Assembly: GCA_041395865.1 (NCBI GenBank) | Contig: JAWKZQ010000010.1 | Location: 34,283-98,282 of the forward strand | Source: IMCC2047 sp041395865 | GTDB lineage: Bacteria; Pseudomonadota; Gammaproteobacteria; Pseudomonadales; IMCC2047 | Direction of reading: 5' to 3' | Length of the DNA: 64,000 bases | In this document: piece by piece, positions 38,912-48,989 of the stretch | Layout of the letters: each line of letters starts with the position of its first letter | How positions within the stretch are numbered: the first letter of the stretch is position 1 | Notes under the pieces: generated by a model | Databases searched by the model: none | What the model was told of the DNA's origin: nothing | The model's input: only the letters and a program-made list of their open reading frames with translations | Made by a program: the position numbers and the translations under genes

Positions 38912-39439
38912 TTAAGCCAGTTTTTTTGCGGGTTTCTCGGCAGGTTCAACAAGCTCTTCCGTTACCTGTGCGGGCTTGTCTTTTTTGATACTGAAGGCCT
39001 CGGAAAGCGTGCCTTCGGTGTCATCCTCGGAAGGCTTTGGCGCGTAGTCCTTGGGGGCCTGCATGTTTTCGTCTGATTGCGGCTGGCTGCTGCTGTCTTC
39101 GATTTTGTTGATCACCGAAGCCAGTCCATCGGGATCTTGTCCGAGTTTTAGCGCCATCTGGTCCGTGTTGGTCAGCGCCTGGGAGCCTTCAGCGAGGTGC
39201 TGATAAACTTTGACATAGTTTTCAGTCAGGCCCTGAACAAGTTCGGAGGTTTTATCGAAATGCTCAGCAACGGAAGATTTGTAATCGCTGAACTCCTGTT
39301 CAAGCGACTGCATCTCTTCCTTGAGTTTTTCAGACTGGCTGCTATCGGAATATTTGGAGCGGTGTATGAAAATTCCGATCGCTATCCCGACAAACAGAGC
39401 GAATAAAGCGGCCACCCAGGGGTTCGATAATAATTCCAC
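38912..39439 (-). CDS. zapG: YhcB/ZapG family membrane protein (DUF1043)
   Basis: The 175-residue protein has one N-terminal membrane helix (PWVAALFALFVGIAIGIFIH), a coiled coil (about 35-85) and a long charged, low-complexity tail rich in Pro, Glu and Lys. This matches YhcB/ZapG, an inner-membrane protein tied to cell-envelope growth and division. Convergent with the Nif3-like gene. Confidence 0.85.
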   Translation of the reverse strand: MELLSNPWVAALFALFVGIAIGIFIHRSKYSDSSQSEKLKEEMQSLEQEFSDYKSSVAEHFDKTSELVQGLTENYVKVYQHLAEGSQALTNTDQMALKLGQDPDGLASVINKIEDSSSQPQSDENMQAPKDYAPKPSEDDTEGTLSEAFSIKKDKPAQVTEELVEPAEKPAKKLA

Positions 39440-39512
39440 AACAACTCCTAATGTTCACCCGGTGGTGCGATCAATGATACACCGCCCGGGAAAGTGAAGG
39501 ATTCCACCCAGA

Positions 39513-39722
39513 TCAGGTGGGGATAACGTCCTCGGCCTGTAATCCTTTCTGGCTTTCTACAACGCTATATTCGACTTCCTGGCCGTCGCTTAGTTTACGG
39601 TAGCCTTCGCCGCGAATAGCGCGATAGTGCACGAATACATCCTGACCGTCGTCACGCTCAATAAAGCCATAACCCTTGGCGTTGTTGAACCATTTTACGG
39701 TACCGGTCTCTCGCTCTGCCAT
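39513..39722 (-). CDS. Cold-shock domain protein
   Basis: The 69-residue single cold-shock domain has RNP1 KGYGFIE and RNP2 DVFVHYRAI, and opens ETGTVKWFNNAKG. It binds single-stranded nucleic acid. ATG 39722 has GGGGGA upstream. FVHY replaces the commoner FVHF, a mild variation. The roughly 200-base leader before it is AT-rich and may be regulatory, as in csp genes. Which csp paralog it is cannot be said. Confidence 0.9.
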   Translation of the reverse strand: MAERETGTVKWFNNAKGYGFIERDDGQDVFVHYRAIRGEGYRKLSDGQEVEYSVVESQKGLQAEDVIPT

Positions 39723-39894
39723 ACCCAATTCCCCCGTGGAGTGAAAATTTGTTTTTTATTTTTTATCTTGGTTTTTTTAGCGGCCTTAACCACAAAGGCA
39801 TTGAGCTATACGATTGTGGTATAAGAGCCTGAAGTCATTATATCTACCAAAACCAAATTGACAATAAAAAGGTTTTCAGCGGGCGGCTGGCTTT

Positions 39895-39918
39895 AAAACA
39901 GCGCCTAGGCGCTGTACT
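39895..39918 (-). terminator. Terminator after valS
   Basis: A perfect 16-base palindrome at 39899-39914 forms a CAGCGC/GCGCTG stem with CTAG loop. On the minus strand it is followed by TTTT, just past the valS stop. Confidence 0.65.
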
Positions 39919-39926
39919 GCGGGGCC

Positions 39927-42698
39927 TTAAGCCAGTGCTTTCATTTCCTCCAGCTGCTGCTGTATTTTCGCGTGGGCGGCCTGCAAGTCAGCCTGGCGGG
40001 CTTTTTCCTTTTCCACCACGGCTGCGGGGGCTTTATCAACAAAGTTAGGGTTGGCCAGTTTGTTGTTGACGCCGTTCAACTCTTTGTCGAGTTTGTCGGC
40101 TTCCTTGCCCAGCCGGGCGAGTTCGGCATCGACATCAATCAGGCCTTGCATGGGAACCAGGATTTCCAGGTCTCCCACCAGCTGAATAGCGCTCATGGGG
40201 GCTGCTTCGTCTTCGGCAAGGGCGTCGATATTTTCCAGTTTGGCCAGTTTTGACAGGAATTGGTGATTGGTCTCCAGGCGTGCTTTATCCGTATCAGAGG
40301 CGTTTTTCAGTAATACCTTGATTGGCTTGGCCGGCGAAATATTCATTTCTCCGCGGATGTTGCGAATCGCCAGGATAATGCCCTGCAGCCATTCAATATC
40401 CGCAACGGCCTCGGTATCAATTTTTCCTTCATCCGGCTGTGGGTAGCGTTGCAGCATAATGGTTTCGCCCTGCTGACCGGCCAGATTTTTGACCCTCTGC
40501 CAGATTTCTTCCGTAATGAAAGGCATCATTGGGTGAGCCAGGCGAAGTGTGGCTTCCAGCACGCGAATCAGCGTCCGTCGCGTTCCTTTTTTCTGCGCCG
40601 CCGGGGCGTTTTCATCCCAGAGAACGGGTTTTGACAGCTCCAGATACCAGTCGCAGTACTCGTTCCAGACAAAGTTGTACAGCGCCTGGGATGCGAGGTC
40701 GAAACGATAGCTTTCAATGCCGGCGATAACCTCCTGTTCGGCCTGCTGCAGGCGGGAGATAATCCAGCGGTCTGCCAGTGACAGTTCGTAATCCCCGGAA
40801 CCGTCCTGGCCGCAATCCTGTTCTTCGGTGTTCATCAGGACGTAGCGGGCGGCATTCCAGATCTTGTTACAGAAGTTGCGAAAGCCTTCAATACGGCCGA
40901 CATCGAAGTTAATGTCGCGGCCGGTGGACGCCAGTGAATAGTAGGTGTAGCGCAACGCATCGGTACCGTATGAGGCAATACCTTCGGGGAAATCCTTGCG
41001 CGTCATCTTCTCGATTTTTTCCCGCAGGTGCGGCTGCATCATACCGGCGGTACGCTTGCTGACCAGGGACTCGAGGTCGATACCGTCGATAAGGTCGATG
41101 GGGTCGAGTACGTTACCCTTGGATTTGGACATCTTCTGGCCATGGCTGTCGCGCACCAGACCATGCACGTAAACCGTATGGAAAGGCACGTCATCCATAA
41201 AGTGCAGGGTCAGCATAATCATGCGTGCGACCCAGAAGAAAATGATATCGAAGCCGGTTACCAGCACGTTGGAAGGGTGGAACGCCTTCAGCTCCTCGGT
41301 CATTTCCGGCCAGCCCAGGGTGCCGAAGGTCCACAGGCCTGAGGAGAACCAGGTATCCAGCACATCGTCGTCCTGTTTCAGGGCGATGTTATCGGCGATA
41401 TTGTTTTCGGCGCGTACCTCGGCTTCCGAGCGACCCACATAGACATTGCCCTGGTCGTCGTACCAGGCAGGAATACGGTGCCCCCACCAGAGCTGGCGGG
41501 AAATACACCAATCCTGAATATCCCGCATCCAGGCAAAATAGGTGTTTTCCCATTGCTTGGGTACAAACTGGATGTCGCCGTTTTCGACCGCCTTGATGGC
41601 TTTGTCAGCCAGCGGCTGGGTGGTGACATACCACTGGTTGGTCAGGTAGGGCTCAATCACCACACCGGTACGGTCGCCACGGGGTACCTTCAGTTTATGG
41701 GGCTCGATTTTTTCCAGCAGGCCCAGTGTATCGAGGTCTGCAACCACCTCTTTGCGAGCGTCAAAGCGCTCCATGCCCTGGTATTTTTCCGGCACGTTGC
41801 TATTGAGGTGCGCGTCGTCATTGAGGATGTTGATCATATCCAGGTTGTGACGCTGACCCATTTCGTAGTCATTGAAATCGTGGGCTGGCGTGATTTTTAC
41901 GCAGCCGGTACCGAATTCGCGATCCACATAATCATCGCCAATAATCGGGATTTCGCGATTGGCGAGGGGGAGTTTGATGGTTTTGCCAATCAGGTGCTGA
42001 TAGCGTTCGTCTTCCGGGTGAACGGCCACGGCGGTGTCACCCAGCATGGTTTCCGGGCGGGTTGTGGCAACGGTCAGGTGGCCGGAACCATCGGCCAGCG
42101 GGTAATTGAAATGCCACAGCGAGCCGTTTTCCTCTTCGGAAATCACTTCCAGGTCGGAAATTGCGGTGTGCAGTTTAGGATCCCAGTTAACCAGGCGTTT
42201 CCCCCGGTAAATCAGGCCGTCCTTGTGCAGGCGGATAAAGACTTCCTGGACGGCCTTGTAGAAACCATCGTCCATGGTGAAGCGTTCGCGGGACCAGTCG
42301 GGGGAGGCCCCGAGGCGACGCAACTGCTGGGTAATACGGCCGCCGGACTCCTCTTTCCATTCCCAGACCTTCTCAATAAATTTCTCGCGGCCAAGTTCGT
42401 GACGTGAGGTTCCTTTGGCGTCGAGCTGGCGTTCCACGACCATCTGGGTCGCGATGCCGGCATGGTCGGTCCCGACCTGCCACAGGGTATTGCAGCCTTT
42501 CATCCGGTGATAACGCACCAAGCCATCCATAATGGCTTCCTGGAATCCATGCCCCATGTGCAGACTGCCCGTGACATTGGGCGGCGGAATCATGATGGAA
42601 TAGGCTTCGCCTTCGCCGGAGGGCTTGAAATAGCCTTGGTTTTCCCAAGTCTGGTACCAGTTTGATTCGATCTGTTGGGGTTGGTAGGTTTTTTCCAT
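39927..42698 (-). CDS. valS: Valyl-tRNA synthetase
   Basis: The 923-residue class I synthetase has the HIGH-type motif PPNVTGSLHMGHGF near residue 38, an inserted editing domain, the KMSKS motif (GQKMSKSKGNVLDP) and a C-terminal coiled-coil arm (about 860-923). Length is slightly under the E. coli enzyme (951). It is downstream of pepA and holC, the conserved pepA-holC-valS set. Confidence 0.97.
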   Translation of the reverse strand: MEKTYQPQQIESNWYQTWENQGYFKPSGEGEAYSIMIPPPNVTGSLHMGHGFQEAIMDGLVRYHRMKGCNTLWQVGTDHAGIATQMVVERQLDAKGTSRHELGREKFIEKVWEWKEESGGRITQQLRRLGASPDWSRERFTMDDGFYKAVQEVFIRLHKDGLIYRGKRLVNWDPKLHTAISDLEVISEEENGSLWHFNYPLADGSGHLTVATTRPETMLGDTAVAVHPEDERYQHLIGKTIKLPLANREIPIIGDDYVDREFGTGCVKITPAHDFNDYEMGQRHNLDMINILNDDAHLNSNVPEKYQGMERFDARKEVVADLDTLGLLEKIEPHKLKVPRGDRTGVVIEPYLTNQWYVTTQPLADKAIKAVENGDIQFVPKQWENTYFAWMRDIQDWCISRQLWWGHRIPAWYDDQGNVYVGRSEAEVRAENNIADNIALKQDDDVLDTWFSSGLWTFGTLGWPEMTEELKAFHPSNVLVTGFDIIFFWVARMIMLTLHFMDDVPFHTVYVHGLVRDSHGQKMSKSKGNVLDPIDLIDGIDLESLVSKRTAGMMQPHLREKIEKMTRKDFPEGIASYGTDALRYTYYSLASTGRDINFDVGRIEGFRNFCNKIWNAARYVLMNTEEQDCGQDGSGDYELSLADRWIISRLQQAEQEVIAGIESYRFDLASQALYNFVWNEYCDWYLELSKPVLWDENAPAAQKKGTRRTLIRVLEATLRLAHPMMPFITEEIWQRVKNLAGQQGETIMLQRYPQPDEGKIDTEAVADIEWLQGIILAIRNIRGEMNISPAKPIKVLLKNASDTDKARLETNHQFLSKLAKLENIDALAEDEAAPMSAIQLVGDLEILVPMQGLIDVDAELARLGKEADKLDKELNGVNNKLANPNFVDKAPAAVVEKEKARQADLQAAHAKIQQQLEEMKALA

Positions 42699-42854
42699 GC
42701 TTAAATAACTTTTGCTATTTGGGTGTATGAGAGGGCGCAGTCACAGGTGCGGCCGAAAGGCTGTGAATTATACAGCTTTAGCTTGTTTGACGGTAGATAA
42801 AGCTGGGCTGCAAAGGTCGTTGGCGGCTGTGTTGCTGGTAGCCCGCTTAAGGGT

Positions 42855-43283
42855 TTATTTGCGCAGATCGTGGGTATGCAGCGGATAACCACGCTCTTTG
42901 TAAAAAGCAAAGTGATTACGGGTTGCTGCCAGTATGTCCTGTTGCTGGACAACCACCTCGGCGCAGCGCTCAAAGCGGCTGAAGAAATCTGGAACCTGAC
43001 TGCTGAGGTTGATCAGTATGTCGTGGTGCTCGCCCGGCGTTTCGCCATGGCCAATCGCCACCGGGGCGGTGGTTGAACCGTCTTCCAGACGATGATGCGG
43101 CACAAAGCTTTCGGCACGAAAATTCCATAGCAGCTCGTCGATAAGCCCGCTTTCGCCTGGGTTATCGGTATGGATATAAACTTGGTGGTTGTGGCGATAG
43201 GCCTTTTCCACCAGCCGGCAAATGAACTGCAGGCGTGCCTGCGGTTCATTGTCGGGCAGAATATAGAAGTCGACTCGGGTCAC
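42855..43283 (-). CDS. holC: DNA polymerase III chi subunit
   Basis: The 142-residue protein matches HolC: MTRVDFYILPDN at the start, VYIHTDNPGESGLIDELLW and the SFVPHHR segment. Chi links the clamp loader to SSB at the fork. It lies nine bases after pepA and 156 bases before valS. Confidence 0.93.
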   Translation of the reverse strand: MTRVDFYILPDNEPQARLQFICRLVEKAYRHNHQVYIHTDNPGESGLIDELLWNFRAESFVPHHRLEDGSTTAPVAIGHGETPGEHHDILINLSSQVPDFFSRFERCAEVVVQQQDILAATRNHFAFYKERGYPLHTHDLRK

Positions 43284-43292
43284 GTTAAGGTC

Positions 43293-44792
43293 TTAGTTCT
43301 GTTCTGCAACTCGATCCAGCAGGTACTGGGTCAACAGCGGGACAGGTCGCCCGGTCGCACCCTTGTTATTGCCTGAAACCCAGGCCGTGCCGGCAATGTC
43401 CAGGTGTGCCCAGCGTTGGCCTTCGGTGAAGCGGGACAGGAAACAGGCGGCCGTGATGGTGCCTGCCGGGCGCCCGCCGATATTGGCAATGTCGGCAAAG
43501 TTGCTTTTCAGCTGTTCCTGATACTGTTCGCCCATGGGCAATTGCCAGGCGGCGTCGGCACTGGCGTCGCCAGCCTTGATAATCTGCTGGGCCAGAGTGT
43601 TCTGGTTGCTGAGCACGGCACTGGTATGATGTCCCAGCGCAATGATGCAGGCGCCGGTCAGGGTGGCGATGTCGATAATGGCAGCCGGGTTAAACATTTC
43701 TGCGTAGGTCAGCGCATCGCAGAGCACCAGGCGGCCCTCGGCATCGGTGTTAAGGATTTCTACGGTCTTGCCGGACAGGGTGGTGACGATATCGCCGGGT
43801 TTGGTAGCTACGCCGCTGGGCATATTTTCGGCTGCGGCAATAATGCCGACCACATTAATCGGCAGATTGAGTTCGGCAACGGCCAGCAGGGTGCCGAACA
43901 CACTGGCGGCGCCACACATGTCGTATTTCATCTCATCCATTGCGGCACCGGGTTTGAGGCTGATGCCGCCGGTATCGAAGGTGATCCCTTTACCAACCAG
44001 TACCTGCGGCGCTTCGTCCTTTTTACCGCCTTTGTAATTCATGACAATCAGTTTGGCGGGTTCGGCGCTTCCTGCCGACACGGAAAGCAGCGAGCCCATG
44101 CCCAGCTCTTCCATTTGCTTCTCGTCCAGAATACTGGTGCTGACGGATTTGTAGCTCTTGGCGAATTGTTGGGCCTGTTCGGCAAGATAGCTGGGCGTGC
44201 AGATATTGCCGGGCAGGTTGCCGAGGGTTTTGGTGAACTGTTTGCCCTTGGCAATGGCCTGACCCTGGGCGACGGCTGTTTCAATGAGCGTGGTTTGGGA
44301 GCGGCCGGTCAAACCAAATTGAATGCGTGTCAGCTTCGGTGCTTCAGCCTTGTCGCTTTTCAGTTCGTTAAACTGGTAGAGGCTGTCGGCAGCCGTCTGG
44401 ATACAGTGACGCACTTTCCAGGCCAGGTCGCGTTTTTCGCAGTGAATGTCCTCAAGGTAGAAAATTGCATCTTTGGCGCTGCAGTCCTGCAGGGCAGCCA
44501 TGCAGCCTTGCAGCAGGGCTGTGAACTTGTTAGCGCTAAGGCTGCGCTCTTTACCGGTGTTAACCAGTAATACGCGTTGCGCTTTTACATTGTGCAGGCC
44601 GGGAATCAGCAGGGTTTTACCGGGCTGACGGGCCAGGTCGCCGCGCTTGACCAGTTTGCTGATATAACCTTCGCAGGCTTCATCGAGTTGCAGCGCAGCG
44701 TTGGAAAGTTTGCTGCCGTTAACGGGAACAACCAGACAGGCGCTGGTTTGTTTTTCCGGACTGCCGGACTTGAGTTTGTATTCCATGGACAT
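43293..44792 (-). CDS. pepA: Leucyl aminopeptidase PepA
   Basis: The 499-residue M17 metallopeptidase has the two-zinc site in GKGITFDTGGISLKPG and NTDAEGRLVLCDAL, with the catalytic lysine and arginine therein. PepA trims N-terminal residues and in some bacteria also binds DNA. The first ATG at 44792 is followed by another two codons on; either could serve. It is divergent from lptF over a 167-base gap. Confidence 0.96.
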   Translation of the reverse strand: MSMEYKLKSGSPEKQTSACLVVPVNGSKLSNAALQLDEACEGYISKLVKRGDLARQPGKTLLIPGLHNVKAQRVLLVNTGKERSLSANKFTALLQGCMAALQDCSAKDAIFYLEDIHCEKRDLAWKVRHCIQTAADSLYQFNELKSDKAEAPKLTRIQFGLTGRSQTTLIETAVAQGQAIAKGKQFTKTLGNLPGNICTPSYLAEQAQQFAKSYKSVSTSILDEKQMEELGMGSLLSVSAGSAEPAKLIVMNYKGGKKDEAPQVLVGKGITFDTGGISLKPGAAMDEMKYDMCGAASVFGTLLAVAELNLPINVVGIIAAAENMPSGVATKPGDIVTTLSGKTVEILNTDAEGRLVLCDALTYAEMFNPAAIIDIATLTGACIIALGHHTSAVLSNQNTLAQQIIKAGDASADAAWQLPMGEQYQEQLKSNFADIANIGGRPAGTITAACFLSRFTEGQRWAHLDIAGTAWVSGNNKGATGRPVPLLTQYLLDRVAEQN

Positions 44793-44959
44793 CTCTATTC
44801 TGACTACAAGCGGGATAAAAGCTGAGTGTACGTAAAAAATTACCGATTACCAGTTATCAATAGGAAAAGAAGCAGTATAGAATTTGGGGCAATTAAATGA
44901 ACTAAAACGTCCGCTGATTATCTTTCCAAACGTCCCCGAATTTTGCAGGCCCTGACCTT

Positions 44960-46060
44960 TTGATTATTTTTCGATACTTAACCAAACAAGTTGTTGTCAC
45001 CATGCTGGCAATAACGGCCGTGCTGCTGTTGGTGGTCATGAGCGGGCGTTTTATCAAATATCTCGGTGAGGCTGCTGCTGATGGCTTGAGTGCCGAACTG
45101 ATTGTCAGTGTGATGGGTTACCGCATCCCCGGGTTTTTGGAAATTATCCTGCCGTTAGGGTTTTTTTTGGGCATATTGATGGCCTATGGGCGGCTGTATT
45201 TAGATAGCGAGATGACCGTGCTGTCGGCCTGCGGAATAAGCCTGCGTCGTTTGGCGGTGATTACCCTGATTCCGGCATTGATTATTGCTGGGATAGAAGC
45301 CTATTTAAGCACCAGCCTCAGCCCCTGGGGCGCTCGCGAAGCACGGGCGCTGTTCGATGCGCAGAAGAAAAGCACGCAATTTGACCTGTTAACACCTGGC
45401 CGTTTCCAGCGTCTTGGCGATACCGGACAGGTGGCTTATACCGAAGCACTGATTGATGGTCGTAGCCGGATGCACAACGTGCTTATTTCCCAGCACGATA
45501 AAAACAAGGATGACCTGGTTTTGCTGAATGCGGAATATGGCATTGAGCATAAAGATGAGGAAACGGGCAGCCACTTCCTGTTGCTGGAAAACGGCTATCG
45601 TTACGACGGTGTGCCGGGTGAAGCGGATTATCGGGTGACCCGGTTTGAAAAATATGCCGTGCGCCTCCCGCAGCCGGAGGTGGTAACGGCGAGCTATAAA
45701 AGCGAGTTAAAACCCACGGCTGAACTGCTGGCATCAACGCGGTTGGAGGATATTGCCCAGCTCCAGTGGCGCATTTCGATGCCGCTACTGGTGCCGATCA
45801 TTGCCTTGATTGCCGTGCCCATGAGTCGTGTTAACCCGCGCCAGGGCCGTTATATGCGCCTGGTGCCTTCGGTGATCTTGTATATGGGGTATGTGGTTCT
45901 GCTGTCGGCGGCCAGCCGAGCTGTCGGGGACGGGAAAATCCCGGTTTGGCTGGGCCTCTGGTGGATTCATTTGCTGTTCCTGGGTATTGGTCTGGCATTG
46001 ATATTCGACCTGCACCATAAGCTGCCCTGGTACCATAAATTTGCTTCGGGAAGGCGTTGA
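44960..46060 (+). CDS. lptF: LPS export permease LptF
   Basis: The 366-residue permease of the LptF/LptG family has three N-terminal and three C-terminal membrane helices around a periplasmic jellyroll. IFRYLTKQVVVTMLAITAVL opens it; PLLVPIIALIAVPMSRVNPR is the conserved late segment. The start is TTG 44960. Together with LptG and LptB it lifts LPS out of the inner membrane. Confidence 0.92.
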   Translation: MIIFRYLTKQVVVTMLAITAVLLLVVMSGRFIKYLGEAAADGLSAELIVSVMGYRIPGFLEIILPLGFFLGILMAYGRLYLDSEMTVLSACGISLRRLAVITLIPALIIAGIEAYLSTSLSPWGAREARALFDAQKKSTQFDLLTPGRFQRLGDTGQVAYTEALIDGRSRMHNVLISQHDKNKDDLVLLNAEYGIEHKDEETGSHFLLLENGYRYDGVPGEADYRVTRFEKYAVRLPQPEVVTASYKSELKPTAELLASTRLEDIAQLQWRISMPLLVPIIALIAVPMSRVNPRQGRYMRLVPSVILYMGYVVLLSAASRAVGDGKIPVWLGLWWIHLLFLGIGLALIFDLHHKLPWYHKFASGRR

Positions 46061-47118
46061 TGAAAAAGCTTGATCGTTATATTGCCAAGGTTGTCATTCT
46101 TTCCGTCCTGTCGGTGCTGGGCATCCTGCTGGCGCTCGACATGGTGGTTGCCATCCTTGACGAGATCAAGGGTAAGGAGGGCGATTACGGCACGCTCGAG
46201 GTCTTCATGTATGTGCTGATGACCGTGCCCAAGCGAATCTACATTATTACGCCGCTGGCCGTGCTGATTGGCAGCCTGTTGGGGCTTGGCCTGTTGGCCA
46301 ACCATAGCGAGCTTACCGTCATGCGGGCAGCGGGAATGTCCCTGGCACGTATTGGCTGGGCAACCATTAAGCCTGCGCTCGTCTTTGTTTTTGCCGCACT
46401 CTTGATCGGCGAATTTGTGGTGCCGCACTCTGAAAACTATGCACAGAGTCAGCGGGCCCTGGCGGAAAGCAGCGGCCAGGCAGTGAGTTCCAAGTACGGT
46501 TTTTGGCACCGTGAGGGTGATACCTATATGCACTTTAACGCCGTGCTGCCTGGTGGTGTGCTTTATGGGGTTACCCAGTATGACTTTAAGGAGCGGCAAT
46601 TGCAGGAAAGCCTGTTTGCCGAGAAGGCGATATTCCAGGGCGATCATTGGGTGCTGCAGAATGTCAGGCGGAGCGATTTATCGGAGCAGGGGGTGACCGT
46701 CGGGGAGCGCGTTAGCCAGCGCTGGGATACGGAGTTAACCCCCGATGTCCTGCAGGTGGTTGTGGTTGAGCCTGGTGACCTTTCAATGCTCGGTTTGAGT
46801 ACCTATACCGATTATTTGAAGGAACAGGGCCTTGATGCCAAGCGTTATCTCCTGGCGTTCTGGAAAAAAGCGTTGCAACCCTTGGCCATCGTGGTGATGG
46901 TGCTGGTGGCACTGTCCTGTATTTTTGGCCCTTTGCGCTCCGTCACCATGGGGCATCGGGTATTTTCCGGAATTTTACTGGGTGTGTTTTTCCGTTATAC
47001 GGAAGATTTTCTTGGTCCTGCCAGCATCGTATTCGGGTTTGCGCCAATCTTTGCAAGCCTGCTGCCCATCGCAATCTTTGCAGTGGCCGCCGTGTGGTTG
47101 CTGAGGCGGGCTGCCTAG
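46060..47118 (+). CDS. lptG: LPS export permease LptG
   Basis: The 352-residue partner of LptF has the same topology, with MKKLDRYIAKVVILSVLSVL at the start, NHSELTVMRAAGMSL in the first cytoplasmic loop and a final RYTEDFLGPASIVFGFAP region. ATG 46060 overlaps the lptF stop by one base, so translation is coupled. Confidence 0.93.
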   Translation: MKKLDRYIAKVVILSVLSVLGILLALDMVVAILDEIKGKEGDYGTLEVFMYVLMTVPKRIYIITPLAVLIGSLLGLGLLANHSELTVMRAAGMSLARIGWATIKPALVFVFAALLIGEFVVPHSENYAQSQRALAESSGQAVSSKYGFWHREGDTYMHFNAVLPGGVLYGVTQYDFKERQLQESLFAEKAIFQGDHWVLQNVRRSDLSEQGVTVGERVSQRWDTELTPDVLQVVVVEPGDLSMLGLSTYTDYLKEQGLDAKRYLLAFWKKALQPLAIVVMVLVALSCIFGPLRSVTMGHRVFSGILLGVFFRYTEDFLGPASIVFGFAPIFASLLPIAIFAVAAVWLLRRAA

Positions 47119-47136
47119 CTAGGCCTGTTAACGCTC

Positions 47137-47595
47137 TTACTTTTTGCTGAAAAGCTTTTCCCGTTTGGGCGTCATCACCAGGTGGGTGTCTGAAAACCGG
47201 TCTGCCCAGGTGCGCTTGTTTTTATCGATGAGCATCCAGAAGTAGCCGGCACCGAAACACAGAAATGACAGCGTGGCTGCCACCAGGCGTAGCAGGCACT
47301 GGCTGAAACTGATGGGCTGGCCGTTATCGCTGACAATTTGCATATGCCAGGATTTCATCCCCAGGGTTTGCCCGCCGTGTCGCCAGAATTTGGCAAAAAA
47401 GGCAAAGATCGTGAGTACCAGCGCCGACTGGTGAAAGGGCGACCGGCCGAGGTCTAATAACACAAAGGGCAGCGTCACCAGCATAAGCAGTGCGAATACC
47501 AGCAGGGTATCGTAGACGATGGCTGCCAGGCGGCGCAGTAGCCCGGGTGGCGGCAAGTTGGCTGGGTCTGCTTGTTGGTGCGGGCTGGTTGGCAT
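47137..47595 (-). CDS. RDD family membrane protein
   Basis: The 152-residue protein has about three membrane helices and the RDD signature at LLRRLAAIVYDTLLVFAL and RHGGQTLGMKSWHMQIV, ending RTWADRFSDTHLV. The function of single-domain RDD proteins is unclear; some act in ion transport. It converges with lptG, 18 bases apart. Confidence 0.85.
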   Translation of the reverse strand: MPTSPHQQADPANLPPPGLLRRLAAIVYDTLLVFALLMLVTLPFVLLDLGRSPFHQSALVLTIFAFFAKFWRHGGQTLGMKSWHMQIVSDNGQPISFSQCLLRLVAATLSFLCFGAGYFWMLIDKNKRTWADRFSDTHLVMTPKREKLFSKK

Positions 47596-47677
47596 CGGGC
47601 TGGCTCTATCACGGTGAAAATCAGCGCCGATTTTAGGCTAACTGGTCGATGATTGGTAGCCGGGAAGTTGCCGCTCT

Positions 47678-48067
47678 TTATTCAAGTTCTTCTTCGATTT
47701 GCTGCAGAAACTTGCGCACCTCAGCCGAACGCATATAGCTGTTTGCACCAAAATAAAATTGCACGCCGTAGCGGAACTTGCCAGCCTGTTTGCGGGCGTT
47801 GTGGACCACGGCGACAATATCGTGAAGCGTTGTTTTAGGGGTTTTAAGGTCCAGCAGCAGGGTTTCGTTGATTTCGAAGTGGTTTTTGCAGGCAAACGCC
47901 AAGCCGTGCCCGTTAAAGTTGAGCCATTCAGCCGGTTCGCCTTTCGTGAAGGAGCGTAGCAGGCCTTTACGACGGATGCAGAGCTTAAGGGTGCCCGCAT
48001 TTTGACGCAGGTACTTGCGACGCTCTGGTTTGGCCGGAATAGATTTTTCTTGGGTCATATTCAGCAT
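47678..48067 (-). CDS. PilZ domain protein
   Basis: The 129-residue protein is a single PilZ-like domain: basic ERRKYLRQNAG matches the RxxxR c-di-GMP arm, and LNFNGHGLAF stands where (D/N)xSxxG is usual. The altered second motif leaves c-di-GMP binding uncertain. A frame variant one register away is not coding. Confidence 0.72.
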   Translation of the reverse strand: MLNMTQEKSIPAKPERRKYLRQNAGTLKLCIRRKGLLRSFTKGEPAEWLNFNGHGLAFACKNHFEINETLLLDLKTPKTTLHDIVAVVHNARKQAGKFRYGVQFYFGANSYMRSAEVRKFLQQIEEELE

Positions 48068-48144
48068 AACTGCACGACAACTGAGGGCCGGTTGTAACGT
48101 AACTGGCTCTAACTACCCAAGTATAGATCATAATCGATCGTGCA

Positions 48145-48840
48145 TTATTTTTTTATGCGGGCGCTAAAGAGGGCAACACAGCCAACCTGCGTTATCGTCA
48201 CGTCACAAAAGGACTGCTCCAGGGACGATTTTAGGTTGTCCAGGCTATCGGATGCATTACTGAAAATCCCCTTGCGATTGTAAAAAGTCATCAGTGCCTG
48301 AGCCGGACGATTCATTCCTCCATGCCCCTGTAACAGGGTGGAGCCAAACAGGCTGGCGCCGGGTTTCATCAGCGATGCCAGGTGGCTGAATACTACCGCT
48401 TTACAGGCTTTGTCCCCGGGATCAAGGGAACCGGGCAGGCAGTGCAGGAGATAGTTTATGCCAACGGAATCGAAATGAGCTATCGGTTGCTCAATGGGCC
48501 TGAGGATGTTTTGAGTATAGGTTTCCGGCTGGTAACGGGCGATACGCCTGGCTGCAAAGCTCAGGCTGACAGGGTTCATATCCATCAGCGCGACACGCGG
48601 TGCGGAGGATGGGAAACGGCAGCGATCCAGGAAATAGCCGGTGCCAACGCCGACATCCAGGTGGTTGGCTGACAGGTGGCTGTTGTAGTGCGTGAGTAAT
48701 TCTCGGGTAGGGCATTTCCAGAGGAAACGATTGGAAAAACCGAGTACAAAAAAGTCGTAGGCTGACAATGTGCCTTTATTGTAGGCGGCTTGTCCGGCCC
48801 AGGCCTGGTCGCGGGTGCTGTGCGTAGGGTTTGCTTTCAA
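48145..48840 (-). CDS. Class I SAM-dependent methyltransferase
   Basis: The 231-residue protein has the SAM-binding glycine loop LDVGVGTGYFLD near residue 64, followed by the acidic end of beta-2 in ALMDMNP. The substrate is not apparent: no extra domain is present and the neighbours (PilZ, RDD) give no pathway. It belongs to the broad small-molecule methyltransferase fold. Confidence 0.75.
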   Translation of the reverse strand: MKANPTHSTRDQAWAGQAAYNKGTLSAYDFFVLGFSNRFLWKCPTRELLTHYNSHLSANHLDVGVGTGYFLDRCRFPSSAPRVALMDMNPVSLSFAARRIARYQPETYTQNILRPIEQPIAHFDSVGINYLLHCLPGSLDPGDKACKAVVFSHLASLMKPGASLFGSTLLQGHGGMNRPAQALMTFYNRKGIFSNASDSLDNLKSSLEQSFCDVTITQVGCVALFSARIKK

Positions 48841-48989
48841 AAGGGGTCCTTAGCTAATGGCCGAGTATCAGGGGGCGTTATGCTAGGGTGCCAGGCCTGA
48901 AAAGTCATTCGTTTGTTGTTGGCCGATTTGGGTCAAGAAAAATACGCGTTGGCCGATAGGTGTGAGTAACGTCCTTAACCCTCAGCACA

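Noticed and set aside
41478..42407. Open frame of 309 codons on the plus strand
   Set aside because: Antisense to valS and without any family feature.
43404..44570. Open frame of 388 codons on the plus strand
   Set aside because: Antisense to pepA, whose zinc-site motifs are intact; no motif in the antisense product.
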